Positions 1 to 8,315 of a stretch of DNA of 64,000 nt are shown here, one piece after another. This DNA comes from Arthrobacter luteolus NBRC 107841. GTDB lineage: Bacteria; Actinomycetota; Actinomycetes; Actinomycetales; Micrococcaceae. The notes under the pieces were generated by a model. The model did no database searches. It was not told where the DNA came from and was given only the letters and a program-made list of their open reading frames with translations. Where the stretch lies: the NCBI RefSeq assembly GCF_001552075.1, contig NZ_BCQM01000004.1, positions 124,001 through 188,000 on the forward strand, given 5' to 3'. Positions within the stretch are counted from its first letter, which is position 1. The number at the start of each line of letters is the position of its first letter. The translations under genes and the position numbers were made by a program.

Positions 1-1207
1 AGAACGGCACCCCGAACTCCGACGCCGGCAGGCCGCGCCGCTTGATCTCGCGTTTCATACTGATGTGGGAGAGCAGGATCATCAGCCAGACCCAGACGGT
101 CGCGAAGGTGGCGATCGAGGCGATCACCAGGAACAGCGACTCGGGCAGCACGGCATTAAGCACCACGCCAACGAGCAGGACGGCTGCCATCACCAGGACG
201 GTCATCCAGGGCACGCCGTGCCGGGAGATCCGCGCGAATCCCGCTGGTGCCTGGCCCTGCCTCGCCAGGGCAAACATCATCCGGCCTGCACCGAAAGTAT
301 CTGAGTTGATGGCCGAGAGTGCCGCGGTGATCACTACCGCGTTGAGGATGTGCGCGGCCGCCGGAATGCCCAGGGCATCAAAAATCTGCACGAAGGGGCT
401 GGTCTCGCCGTTGATCTGCTCCCACGGGAAGATCATCATCAGGACGGACAGGGCACCGACGTAGAAGAGCAGGATGCGCACCGGCACGGTGTTGACGGCG
501 GCCGGAATGGCTTTCTTCGGGTCATCCGCCTCTCCGGCGGTAATCCCGATGGTCTCAATGCCGCCGAAGGCGAACATCACCACGGAGAAGGAGGCCAGCA
601 CGCCCCAGAATCCGTTGGCGAAGAAGCCTCCGGATCCCAGCAGGGTGTCCAGTCCCGGATCCGCGGCGTCCGGCAGCCCGAAGCCGAAGATGATGATCGC
701 GGCGCCGCCGGCGATCATGGCGATGATCGCCGCGACCTTGATGATCGAGAGCCAGAACTCCGTCTCGCCGAACACCTTCACCCGCATCAGGTTCAGGGCA
801 GCGATTAACAGAACGACGGCGAGGATCCAGATCCAGCGTGGAACGTCCGGGAACCAGAAGCCCATGTAGATGCCGAAGGCCGTGACGTCGGCGATGGCGA
901 CGATGGCCATTTCGAAAGCGAACGTCCACCCGGTGATGAATCCGGCAAACGGGCCGAGGTAGCGGTTGGCGTACTGGCTGAAGGACCCGGAAACCGGATG
1001 CCGCACGGCCATCTCTCCGAGCGCCCGCATCACCAGGAAAACTGCTGCTCCGCCGATGATGTAGGCGAGCAGCACAGCGGGGCCGGCCGCCTGGATGGCT
1101 GCGGCGGAACCGTAAAAGAGGCCCGTGCCGATGGCCGAGCCAAGTGCCATAAAACGGATGTGCCGGACGTTCAGCCCGCGGGCCAAAGCCTGGGCGAAGG
1201 AAGACAT
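1..1207 (-). CDS. Amino-acid permease, APC superfamily (3' end missing)
   Basis: Integral membrane transporter for amino acids. The reverse-strand frame starts at ATG 1207, with AAGGTG about 7 nt upstream, and stays open to the window edge, so the C-terminus lies outside. The N-terminus has the APC family pattern: [20 protein letters not shown] in the first unwound helix, then [12 protein letters not shown] and RALGEM. About ten hydrophobic segments are visible. It resembles the GABA/proline/aromatic permease branch (ProY, GabP, CycA), but the substrate cannot be read from sequence. It lies downstream of the malate synthase gene on the same strand, with a probable terminator between them. Confidence 0.9.
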   Translation of the reverse strand, partial: MSSFAQALARGLNVRHIRFMALGSAIGTGLFYGSAAAIQAAGPAVLLAYIIGGAAVFLVMRALGEMAVRHPVSGSFSQYANRYLGPFAGFITGWTFAFEMAIVAIADVTAFGIYMGFWFPDVPRWIWILAVVLLIAALNLMRVKVFGETEFWLSIIKVAAIIAMIAGGAAIIIFGFGLPDAADPGLDTLLGSGGFFANGFWGVLASFSVVMFAFGGIETIGITAGEADDPKKAIPAAVNTVPVRILLFYVGALSVLMMIFPWEQINGETSPFVQIFDALGIPAAAHILNAVVITAALSAINSDTFGAGRMMFALARQGQAPAGFARISRHGVPWMTVLVMAAVLLVGVVLNAVLPESLFLVIASIATFATVWVWLMILLSHISMKREIKRRGLPASEFGVPF

Positions 1208-1318
1208 GCAAGAACACCTTGGGAGTGGAGGAGGCGCCGCAATGACGGCGCATCCATTCTACGCCTTGCCCCGCCCCGGCCCTGATGACGCGGGACACAG
1301 CAGCACCCAAAAAGAGGC

Positions 1319-1346
1319 GGGGCTGGCCGCCTGTGCGTCCAGCCCC
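1319..1346 (-). terminator. Terminator downstream of malate synthase
   Basis: On the minus strand an 8-bp stem (GGGGCTGG/CCAGCCCC) with a 12-nt loop is followed by GCCTCTTTTTGGG. It lies just after the malate synthase stop codon and before the permease start, the expected place for an intrinsic terminator. Confidence 0.55.
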
Positions 1347-1363
1347 ACACTCCGCCTGCCTGG

Positions 1364-2995
1364 CTAAGCCGCAGCCGGTTCGCGGGATTCGTGCAGGAAC
1401 CGGGCGTAGGCCGGAACGGTCAGGAAGGTGGGAAAGTGTTCGCCGCAGGCGACTTCCTCGAACAGCTCCAGGGCGTCGTCGAACCGGTCGCCGTCGAAGC
1501 GCTCCAGGCGGCCGAATTCTTCCTCCAGCAGTTCCTGCACCCAGCCCGGGGTGACGATTTCTCCGTCGCTGGTGACGGCGGAGGAATGGATCCACTGCCA
1601 GATCTGGGAGCGGGAGATTTCGGCCGTGGCGGCGTCCTCCATCAGGTTGTTGATCGCCGCTGCGCCGTTGCCGCGCAGCCAGGACTCGATGTAGCGGACG
1701 CCGACCTCGATGTTGCTGCGGATGCCCGCTTCGGTGATCATGCCCGGGGTGGCCGCGATGTTCAGCAGTTCCTTGTCGTTCGGGATCACGTCCTCACGCA
1801 GCCGCTCCAGCTGGTTCGGGCGCTCGCCGAGGACTCCGTCGAACACCTCCAGGGCCACCGGCACCAGGTCCGGGTGCGCCACCCAGGAGCCGTCGAAACC
1901 GTCGCCGGCTTCGCGGGTCTTGTCTGCGCGCACCCGCTCCAGCGCGACGTCGTTCGCTGCCTTGTCTTTGCGGTTGGGAATGAAGGCGGCCATGCCGCCG
2001 ATCGCATGGGCGCCGCGGCGGTGGCAGGCCCGCACCAGCTGCTCGGTGTAGGAGCGCATGAACGGGGCCGTCATGGTCACCAGGTTGCGGTCCGGGAGGA
2101 TGAAGCGCGGGCCTCGGGTGCGGAAGTTCTTGATCACCGAGAAGATGTAGTCCCAGCGCCCTGCGTTCAGGCCGGCGGCGTGGTCGCGCAGTTCGTACAG
2201 GATCTCTTCCATCTCGAACGCGGCCGTGATCGTCTCGATCAGCACGGTGGCGCGGATGGTGCCCTGCGGGATGCCAAGCAGGTCCTGGGCCAGAATGAAA
2301 ATGTCATTCCACAGCCGGGCTTCGAGGTGGTTTTCGATCTTCGGCAGGTAGAAGTACGGGCCGCGGCCTTCGGCGATGAGCCGGTGCGCGTTGTGGAAGA
2401 AGTACAGGCCAAAGTCCACGATTCCGCCGGCGATCGGGGTGTTGTTCACCAGCATGTGCTTCTCCGGCAGGTGCCACCCGCGCGGCCGCACCACAATGGT
2501 GGGCAGCTCGGTCAGCCGCGAACCGTTGACCTGGTATTCCTTGCCCTCGGGGGAGGTGAAGGACAACCGGTAGTCCAGGGCGTCGCGCAGGTTGAGCTGG
2601 CCGTTGATCACGTTGGACCACGACGGCGTGGAGGAGTCCTCCATGTCCGCCAGCCACACCTTGGCACCGGAGTTCAGTGCGTTGATGCTCATCTTGCGGT
2701 CCACCGGACCGGTGATTTCCACCCGGCGGTCTTCCAGGCCCGGGGCGGTGGGAGCCACACGCCAGGAGTCATCCTCGCGGATGTGCCGGGTTTCGGCCAG
2801 GAACGCCGGGTCGGCACCGTTGGAGATCTGCTGCCGGCGGGCCTGGCGCTCCTGGAGCAGTTCCTGGCGCCGGGTATGCGTGGCCTGGTGCAGCGCCTTG
2901 ACGAAGTCCAGGGCCTGCGGGGTGAGGATTTCCTCCTGGCGCCGGACCGGCGCTGCAGTGAGGGAAATGCCGTTCAGGGTGATGGGGTCGTTCAT
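1364..2995 (-). CDS. aceB: Malate synthase A
   Basis: Condenses glyoxylate with acetyl-CoA to malate, the second step of the glyoxylate shunt. The 543-aa length is normal for the A isoform (about 530-550 aa). Visible family signatures are the active-site arginine segment VRPRGWHLPEKH, GFDGSWVAHPDLVP, and the C-terminal MEDAATAEISRSQIWQW that carries the catalytic aspartate. It lies 89 bp downstream of isocitrate lyase on the same strand, and a strong hairpin occupies the gap. The two genes are probably co-transcribed, with expression set by the divergent RamB-like regulator. Confidence 0.97.
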   Translation of the reverse strand: MNDPITLNGISLTAAPVRRQEEILTPQALDFVKALHQATHTRRQELLQERQARRQQISNGADPAFLAETRHIREDDSWRVAPTAPGLEDRRVEITGPVDRKMSINALNSGAKVWLADMEDSSTPSWSNVINGQLNLRDALDYRLSFTSPEGKEYQVNGSRLTELPTIVVRPRGWHLPEKHMLVNNTPIAGGIVDFGLYFFHNAHRLIAEGRGPYFYLPKIENHLEARLWNDIFILAQDLLGIPQGTIRATVLIETITAAFEMEEILYELRDHAAGLNAGRWDYIFSVIKNFRTRGPRFILPDRNLVTMTAPFMRSYTEQLVRACHRRGAHAIGGMAAFIPNRKDKAANDVALERVRADKTREAGDGFDGSWVAHPDLVPVALEVFDGVLGERPNQLERLREDVIPNDKELLNIAATPGMITEAGIRSNIEVGVRYIESWLRGNGAAAINNLMEDAATAEISRSQIWQWIHSSAVTSDGEIVTPGWVQELLEEEFGRLERFDGDRFDDALELFEEVACGEHFPTFLTVPAYARFLHESREPAAA

Positions 2996-3032
2996 GGCGG
3001 GCTCCTTGGCGTGTTTCGGGTGCTGCTGGGTC

Positions 3033-3072
3033 CCTTCCTCCCTCCCGGCGCACTGGCCGGGAGGGAGGAAGG
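3033..3072 (-). terminator. 17-bp hairpin between aceA and aceB
   Basis: The perfect inverted repeat CCTTCCTCCCTCCCGGC / GCCGGGAGGGAGGAAGG has a 6-nt loop and lies between the isocitrate lyase stop and the malate synthase start. No clear U-tract follows. It may act as a partial terminator or as an RNA-stability element that makes the two genes unequal in expression. Confidence 0.55.
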
Positions 3073-3084
3073 AGGTGATGTTTT

Positions 3085-4392
3085 CTAGTGGAACTGGGCG
3101 GTTTCGGTGGAGCCGGCCAGTGCCAGGGTGCTGCCCTCGGGGTTCAGGGCGGTGGCGATGGCGTCGAAGTAGCCGGTGCCGACTTCGCGCTGGTGCTTGG
3201 TGGCGGTGTAGCCGCGGTTTTCGGAGCCGAATTCCTTCTCCTGCAGCTCCACGTAGGCGCTCATGCCGTTGCGGGCGTAACCGTGGGCAAGGTCGAACAT
3301 GGAGTAGTTCAGGGCGTGGAAGCCGGCGAGGGTGATGAACTGGAACTTGAAGCCCATGGCGCCGAGTTCACGCTGGAACTTGGCGATGGTGTCGTCGTCC
3401 AGGTGCTTCTTCCAGTTGAACGACGGCGAGCAGTTGTAGGCGAGCATCTGGTCCGGGAACTCGGAACGGACGGCTTCGGAGAACTTCCGGGCCAGCTCCA
3501 GGTCCGGGGTGCCGGTCTCCATCCAGATCAGGTCGGAGTACGGGGCGTAGGCCTTGGCCCGGGCGATACACGGTTCGATGCCGTTGCGGACCTTGTAGAA
3601 ACCTTCCGCCGTGCGCTCGCCGGTGATGAATTCCTGGTCCCGCTCATCGACGTCTGAGGTAATCAGGGTGGCGGCCTCGGCGTCGGTCCGGGCGATCACC
3701 ACGGTGGGTGTGCCGGCGACGTCCGCTGCCAGGCGGGCGGCGTTCAGGGTGCGGATGTGCTGGCTGGTGGGGATGAGCACCTTGCCGCCGAGGTGGCCGC
3801 ACTTCTTTTCCGAGGCGAGCTGGTCTTCCCAGTGCACGCCCGAGGCACCGGCCTGAATCATGGACTTCATCAGTTCGTAGGCGTTCAGCGGGCCGCCGAA
3901 ACCGGCCTCGGCGTCGGCCACGATCGGCACCAGATAATCGTCCACGGTCTGGATACCCTCGGCGAATTCGATCTGGTCCGCGCGGAGCAGGGCGTTGTTG
4001 ATGCGGCGGACCACCGTGGGAACGGAGTTGGCCGGGTAGAGCGACTGGTCCGGGTAGGTATGGCCGGAGTTGTTCGCATCGGCTGCCACCTGCCAGCCGG
4101 AGAGGTAGATGGCCTTCAGGCCGGCCTTGACCTGCTGCACGGCCTGGTTGCCGGTGAGGGCGCCGAGGGCATTGGTGTAACCCTCATCGCCGGCGTTGCG
4201 CACCTGGTCCCACAGCTTCTCTGCGCCGCGGCGGGCCAGGGTGTGCTCCTCCTGGACGCGGCCCCGGAGCTTGACGACGTCCTCCGCGGTGTAATCGCGC
4301 TCGATGCCGTCCCAGCGTGAATCGGTGGCCCATTCCTGGGTCAGCTGCTCAGCGGTGCGTGCTGTGCCTTCGGGGCTGTGTTCCTGCGTCAT
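3085..4392 (-). CDS. aceA: Isocitrate lyase
   Basis: Cleaves isocitrate to glyoxylate and succinate, the entry step of the glyoxylate shunt used on acetate and fatty acids. The protein is 435 aa, typical of the short actinobacterial class. The catalytic loop KKCGH is present at residues 196-200 (active Cys198), preceded by the metal-binding region [12 protein letters not shown]. The start ATG 4392 follows GAGGAGATCAACGGCC in coding sense, a good ribosome site. It is divergent from a RamB-like regulator and upstream of malate synthase. Confidence 0.98.
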   Translation of the reverse strand: MTQEHSPEGTARTAEQLTQEWATDSRWDGIERDYTAEDVVKLRGRVQEEHTLARRGAEKLWDQVRNAGDEGYTNALGALTGNQAVQQVKAGLKAIYLSGWQVAADANNSGHTYPDQSLYPANSVPTVVRRINNALLRADQIEFAEGIQTVDDYLVPIVADAEAGFGGPLNAYELMKSMIQAGASGVHWEDQLASEKKCGHLGGKVLIPTSQHIRTLNAARLAADVAGTPTVVIARTDAEAATLITSDVDERDQEFITGERTAEGFYKVRNGIEPCIARAKAYAPYSDLIWMETGTPDLELARKFSEAVRSEFPDQMLAYNCSPSFNWKKHLDDDTIAKFQRELGAMGFKFQFITLAGFHALNYSMFDLAHGYARNGMSAYVELQEKEFGSENRGYTATKHQREVGTGYFDAIATALNPEGSTLALAGSTETAQFH

Positions 4393-4525
4393 GGCCGTTG
4401 ATCTCCTCGGTTGCGGTGCGAGCCGGCTGCTGAAAGCCGGCGTTTCCTTGCTGTGGGATCAACCCTCCGGCAATAACAACCCCCTTTCTAGAGGTTTTCT
4501 CTGGAAAGAAACGCAGTTCTTCGCT

Positions 4526-4537
4526 TATTGTGAATTT
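4526..4537 (+). promoter_or_regulatory. Predicted -10 element for leaderless ramB-like gene
   Basis: TATTGT (4526-4531) fits the actinobacterial -10 pattern TANNNT and is followed by 6 nt and then GTG 4538. Transcription would start at the start codon. No Shine-Dalgarno sequence precedes this GTG. I see no convincing TTTGCAAA-type RamB box in the aceA/regulator gap. Confidence 0.45.
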
Positions 4538-6034
4538 GTGACGAGCACAACATGGAACCGGCCCGCTCCTGCCGGCAGAACGGACGACGACGGCGGTGCC
4601 GACTCCTCGCTCGACGTCATCAGCCTGGGCCGCCGGGTGCGCCACCTGCGCAAGGGAAAAGGGATGACGCTCGATGATCTGGGTGCCGCCGTCGGGACCG
4701 TGGCCTCACAGCTTTCGCTGATTGAAAACGGCAAGCGGGAGCCGAAACTCGGGCTGCTGCAGTCTCTGGCCAAGGCGCTGGACGTGAGCATCGACCAGCT
4801 GCTGGGGTCCGAGCCGCCCAGCCGCCGGGCGGCCCTGGAAATAGAACTGGAACGGGCGCAGCGCGGGCCGCTGTATCAGTCCCTGGGTCTGCCGAAGGTT
4901 CGCGTTTCTTCGCGTTTGCCCCTGGATGTGCTCGAATCCCTGGTGGGCCTGCAGTCCGAACTGGAGCGCCGGCTCAATGAACAGGTGGCCACGCCGGAGG
5001 AGGCCCGGCGGGCGAACGGCGAGCTGCGGGCCATGATGCGCGAGCGGGACAACTACTTCCCGGAGTACGAGCAGGCGGCGCAGCAGGTCCTGGACTCCGT
5101 GGGGCATACCAACGGCCCGCTCTCCCAGCACGTGATTGCGGACATTGCCGCCCACCTGGGCTTCAGCCTGCACCACGTCTCCGACCTGCCGCACTCCACC
5201 CGCTCCGTTACGGACCTGAAGAACAAGCGGATCTACCTCACCCAGTCACAGCGCTCCGAGCATGATCCCCGCTCGGTGCTGCTGCAGGCGCTGGGGCATT
5301 TTGTGCTGGATCACCAGACGCCGCGCAGCTACGGCGAGTTCCTCAGCCAGCGGGTGGCCACCAACTACTTTGCCGCTGCGCTGCTGCTGCCGGAAAAGGC
5401 CACGGTGGAGTTCCTGCAGCGGGCCAAGGCCGCGAAGGAAATCGCCGTGGAGGACATCCGTGACGCGTTCGCCGTGTCCTATGAGACAGCGGCGCACCGG
5501 TTCACCAACCTGGCCACCCGGCACCTGGACATCCGGACGCACTTCCAGAAGGTGCATGAAAGCGGCATTGTCTACAAGGCCTATGAGAACGACGGCGTGA
5601 CGTTCCCCTCCGACCACACCGGCGCCATCGAGGGTCAGCCGATCTGCCGGTACTGGACCAGCCGTGAAGTGTTCTCGGTGCCGGATAAGTTCAGTGCCTA
5701 CAACCAGTACACGGATACCCCGGCCGGCACGTTCTGGTGCACGGCACGGACCGAGCGCAGCTCCGGCGGGCTGTTCTCGCTGAGCATTGGCGTGCCGTAC
5801 GCGCATGTGAAGTGGTTCCGCGGCCGGGACACCACCGAGCGGTCCAAATCCCGCTGCCCGGATCCGGACTGCTGCCGCACACCGCCGCAGGAGCTGGCCT
5901 CGGAATGGTCGGGCATGGCCTGGCCGAGCGCCCGTGCGCACTCGCACCTGCTGGCTGCACTGCCTCCGGGCGCGTTCCCGGGGGTGGATGAGACCGAGGT
6001 GTATTCGTTCCTGCAGGCGCACGCGGGGGACTGA
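4538..6034 (+). CDS. ramB: RamB-like XRE/short-chain fatty acyl regulator
   Basis: Transcriptional regulator of acetate and glyoxylate metabolism by family and position. An N-terminal XRE helix-turn-helix (LGRRVRHLRKGKGMTLDDLG, SQLSLIENGKREP) is followed by a linker, an ImmA/IrrE-like region with the degenerate zinc motif ALGHFVLDH (no HExxH), and a cysteine-containing C-terminal domain (CPDPDCCR) of the DUF2083 type. I chose GTG 4538 because the upstream extension is poor coding sequence inside the divergent promoter region and the HTH begins soon after. Divergence from aceA fits the known RamB role in Corynebacterium. The gene symbol is by homology. Confidence 0.88.
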   Translation: MTSTTWNRPAPAGRTDDDGGADSSLDVISLGRRVRHLRKGKGMTLDDLGAAVGTVASQLSLIENGKREPKLGLLQSLAKALDVSIDQLLGSEPPSRRAALEIELERAQRGPLYQSLGLPKVRVSSRLPLDVLESLVGLQSELERRLNEQVATPEEARRANGELRAMMRERDNYFPEYEQAAQQVLDSVGHTNGPLSQHVIADIAAHLGFSLHHVSDLPHSTRSVTDLKNKRIYLTQSQRSEHDPRSVLLQALGHFVLDHQTPRSYGEFLSQRVATNYFAAALLLPEKATVEFLQRAKAAKEIAVEDIRDAFAVSYETAAHRFTNLATRHLDIRTHFQKVHESGIVYKAYENDGVTFPSDHTGAIEGQPICRYWTSREVFSVPDKFSAYNQYTDTPAGTFWCTARTERSSGGLFSLSIGVPYAHVKWFRGRDTTERSKSRCPDPDCCRTPPQELASEWSGMAWPSARAHSHLLAALPPGAFPGVDETEVYSFLQAHAGD

Positions 6035-6058
6035 GCCGCCCAGATCTTCCGGGGGGTT

Positions 6059-6832
6059 TTACCTGGAGGGCAGTGTGAGGATCTCCGCACCGTCCTCCGT
6101 GATGGCAATGGTGTGCTCGCTGTGCGCGCTCCGGGCACCGGTGGCGCTGCGGAGCGTCCAACCGTCCGGGTCCATGGCGAGTGTGGCGGTGTCGGCCATG
6201 ACCCACGGTTCCAGGGCGAGCAGGAGCCCCGGGCGCAGTTCGTAACCCCGGCCGGGCCGTCCCGTGTTTGGCACGTGGGGGTCCTGGTGCATGGTGGAGC
6301 CGATGCCGTGGCCGCCGAACTCGGTGTTGATCGGATAGCCCGCCTCGCTGAGGACCGAGCCGATGGCGTAGGAGAGATCGCCGATGCGGGCTCCGGGCTT
6401 TGCAGCGGCGATACCGGCGGCGAGGGCACGTTCGGTCGCGCTGATCATCGCGGTGCTCTCCGTGTCCACTGAATCTCCCACGACGAAGCTGATGGCGGAG
6501 TCGGCCGCGAACCCGCCCTTCAGGACCGCGAGGTCCAGGGACAGCAGGTCGCCGTCGGCCAGCGTGTAGTCGTGGGGCAGTCCGTGGAGCACGGCGTCGT
6601 TCACCGCTGTGCAGATGTAGTGGCCGAAGGGTCCGCGGCCGAAGGACGGCTCGTAGTCGACGTAGCAGGAGGTGGCGCCGGCGTCGTGGATCATGGCAGC
6701 GGCCCAGCGGTCAATCTCCAGGAGATTGGTCCCGGCCACCGCCCGCTGCTTCAGGGACTGCAGGATGTCAGCAACCAGGGCACCGGTCTTGCGGGCCTTG
6801 GCTACTTCGGCTGGATTCAGGATTTCAATCAT
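6059..6832 (-). CDS. map: Type I methionine aminopeptidase
   Basis: Removes the initiator methionine from new proteins in the cytosol using two metal ions. The protein is 257 aa, the usual length. The metal ligands are recognisable in order: Asp in LLSLDLAVLKGG, Asp in FAADSAISF, His in GGHGIGSTMHQDPHVPN, Glu in LALEPWVM, and Glu in SEHTIAITEDG. The start ATG 6832 follows AGGAAGAGAGCGC. It is divergent from the small XRE gene and ends only 24 bp from the RamB-like gene on the other strand. Actinobacteria often carry several map paralogues, so this may be an accessory copy. Confidence 0.93.
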   Translation of the reverse strand: MIEILNPAEVAKARKTGALVADILQSLKQRAVAGTNLLEIDRWAAAMIHDAGATSCYVDYEPSFGRGPFGHYICTAVNDAVLHGLPHDYTLADGDLLSLDLAVLKGGFAADSAISFVVGDSVDTESTAMISATERALAAGIAAAKPGARIGDLSYAIGSVLSEAGYPINTEFGGHGIGSTMHQDPHVPNTGRPGRGYELRPGLLLALEPWVMADTATLAMDPDGWTLRSATGARSAHSEHTIAITEDGAEILTLPSR

Positions 6833-6861
6833 GCGCTCTCTTCCTCATGGGACCAATAACT

Positions 6862-6885
6862 ATACCGGCCATATTATCCCGGTAT
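6862..6885 (+). promoter_or_regulatory. Inverted repeat and -10 element at the XRE gene start
   Basis: ATACCGG (6862-6868) and CCGGTAT (6879-6885) form a 7-bp inverted repeat around TATTAT (6872-6877), a good TANNNT -10 lying 6 nt before ATG 6884. The arrangement suggests a leaderless transcript and a regulator binding over its own promoter. The repeat also lies just upstream of the divergent map gene. Confidence 0.45.
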
Positions 6886-7198
6886 GATGGGCGTCATGGT
6901 CAGACTGCCGCTTACAGCAGAAGAGGTCCAGCGCGGACAGCGTTTGGGGGCTCTGCTGCGCCGTGCCAGAGGCAACCGCACGATGCTCGAAACTGCCCTC
7001 GACGCCGGTATCTCCCCGGAAACGCTGCGGAAAATCGAATCCGGCCGTGTGGCGACACCGTCCTTCCCTTCGATTGCGGCGCTCGCCGACGTCCTGGGCC
7101 TTTCCCTCGACGCGGTGTGGGCCGAAGTGCGCCAGCCGGAACACTGTGCCCAACCGGCGGACTCCGGCGTGCTGGTCCGCGGGATGCTGGCTTCCTAG
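6884..7198 (+). CDS. Small XRE-family transcriptional regulator
   Basis: A 104-aa DNA-binding protein that is almost entirely one helix-turn-helix domain. RGQRLGALLRRARGN leads into LETALDAGISPETLRKIESG and a third helix region SIAALADVLGLSLDAVWAEV. There is no ligand domain. Starts at 6884, 6887 and 6896 are all possible; the -10 spacing favours 6884. It is divergent from map, and an inverted repeat in the shared gap is a candidate operator. The regulated target is unknown. Confidence 0.85.
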   Translation: MMGVMVRLPLTAEEVQRGQRLGALLRRARGNRTMLETALDAGISPETLRKIESGRVATPSFPSIAALADVLGLSLDAVWAEVRQPEHCAQPADSGVLVRGMLAS

Positions 7199-7266
7199 GG
7201 CAGAGGGACTCCCCGGGCAGGGGGCCGGGCGGGCCGGGTTCCGGTCTGGATTCCCGCCGCAGCGTT

Positions 7267-7278
7267 TAGGGTGTAGCC
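7267..7278 (+). promoter_or_regulatory. Predicted -10 element, leaderless glycosylase start
   Basis: TAGGGT (7267-7272) followed by 6 nt and ATG 7279. No ribosome site is present before this start, in keeping with a leaderless mRNA. Confidence 0.35.
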
Positions 7279-8163
7279 ATGCCTGAGATGCCCGAAGTGC
7301 AGGGACTCGCTGATTTCCTGCGGACCAAGCTCATTCCGGAGGGTGCACCGCCCGCGGTTATTTCCGACGTCGAAGTGCTGTCCTTCTCGGTTCTGAAGAC
7401 CGCCGAGGTGCCGCTGGATGCCTTGGCTGCCGGTCCGGTGACCGGCGTCGAGCGCCGCGGCAAATTCCTCATCATCACCGCCGGGGGAGTGCACCTGGTG
7501 ATACACCTCGCCAAGGCCGGCTGGCTGCGCTGGTCCGATGCGCTGAAGCCCGGGCGGCTGCGTCCCGGCAAGGGCAGGATGGCGCTGCGGGTTCGGTTCG
7601 CGCCTGATCCGGACGGAAAGGAGCCCGGCTTCGACCTCACCGAGGCCGGCACCAAGAAATCCCTGGCGGTCTACCTCGTCCGGGACCTTGCTGATGTTCC
7701 CGGCATCGCGCGGCTGGGGCCGGAAGCGTTCGACGTCGACTATGAGACGTTCGCGGACCTGGTCGCCTCGCACCGCGCCCAGATCAAGGGCCTGCTGCGG
7801 GACCAGTCGGTGATTGCGGGCATCGGCAACGCCTACAGCGACGAAATCCTGCATGCCGCGCACCTCTCACCGTTCGCGAACGCCGCCAAACTCAAGCCGG
7901 AGGAAGTGCAGCGGCTGTACCAGGCGATGCGGGCCGTGCTGGAATCAGCGATCGAGAATGCTGCCGGGCGTCCGGCAGCTGAGCTGAAGGATTCCAAGCG
8001 CCGGGCGCTGCGTGTGCATGCCCGGACCGGTGAGCTCTGTCCGGTCTGCGGCGATACCGTCCGGGAGGTGTCCTTTGCCGACTCCTCGCTGCAGTACTGT
8101 CCCACCTGCCAGACCAACGGGAAGCTGCTCGCTGACCGGAGGATGTCGAAGCTGCTGAAGTAG
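7279..8163 (+). CDS. Fpg/Nei-family DNA glycosylase
   Basis: Base-excision repair enzyme that removes oxidised bases and nicks the abasic site. The catalytic N-terminus (after Met removal, Pro-Glu in MPEMPEVQG) is intact. The helix-two-turn-helix is seen at GIGNAYSDEILHAAHLSPFA, and the C-terminal zinc finger has CPVC and CPTC pairs. The protein is 294 aa. It differs from the Nei2 paralogue later in the window, so the region holds two members of the family. It is probably one of the actinobacterial Fpg-like variants rather than the housekeeping MutM, because the N-terminus reads PEMPEVQ, not PELPEVE. Confidence 0.92.
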   Translation: MPEMPEVQGLADFLRTKLIPEGAPPAVISDVEVLSFSVLKTAEVPLDALAAGPVTGVERRGKFLIITAGGVHLVIHLAKAGWLRWSDALKPGRLRPGKGRMALRVRFAPDPDGKEPGFDLTEAGTKKSLAVYLVRDLADVPGIARLGPEAFDVDYETFADLVASHRAQIKGLLRDQSVIAGIGNAYSDEILHAAHLSPFANAAKLKPEEVQRLYQAMRAVLESAIENAAGRPAAELKDSKRRALRVHARTGELCPVCGDTVREVSFADSSLQYCPTCQTNGKLLADRRMSKLLK

Positions 8164-8171
8164 CCCCGAAC

Positions 8172-8209
8172 ACTGTGTGGGCCCCGGATTTCTCCGGGGC
8201 CCACACAGT
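8172..8209. terminator. Bidirectional terminator, 17-bp perfect stem
   Basis: ACTGTGTGGGCCCCGGA, loop TTTC, and the exact complement form a 17-bp perfect stem between the convergent glycosylase and subtilase genes. Short T/A runs on each side allow use in both directions. Confidence 0.85.
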
Positions 8210-8315
8210 TTCCGCACTTTTAGCTAGTCAGGCCGGTGCTCAGATCGAGCGCGGCCGGTGTCCCAGCCATTTCCGGCCATTACCGGCGGCCATTACTTCA
8301 GCCGTGCCCGCCCGT

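Noticed and set aside
1391-3088. 565-aa open frame on the plus strand
   Set aside because: Antisense to malate synthase, with no recognisable domain and shadow-type composition.
4304-4537. N-terminal extension of the RamB-like regulator
   Set aside because: It would overlap the start of divergent aceA and its promoter; GTG 4538 has a -10 element at the leaderless distance and precedes the HTH.
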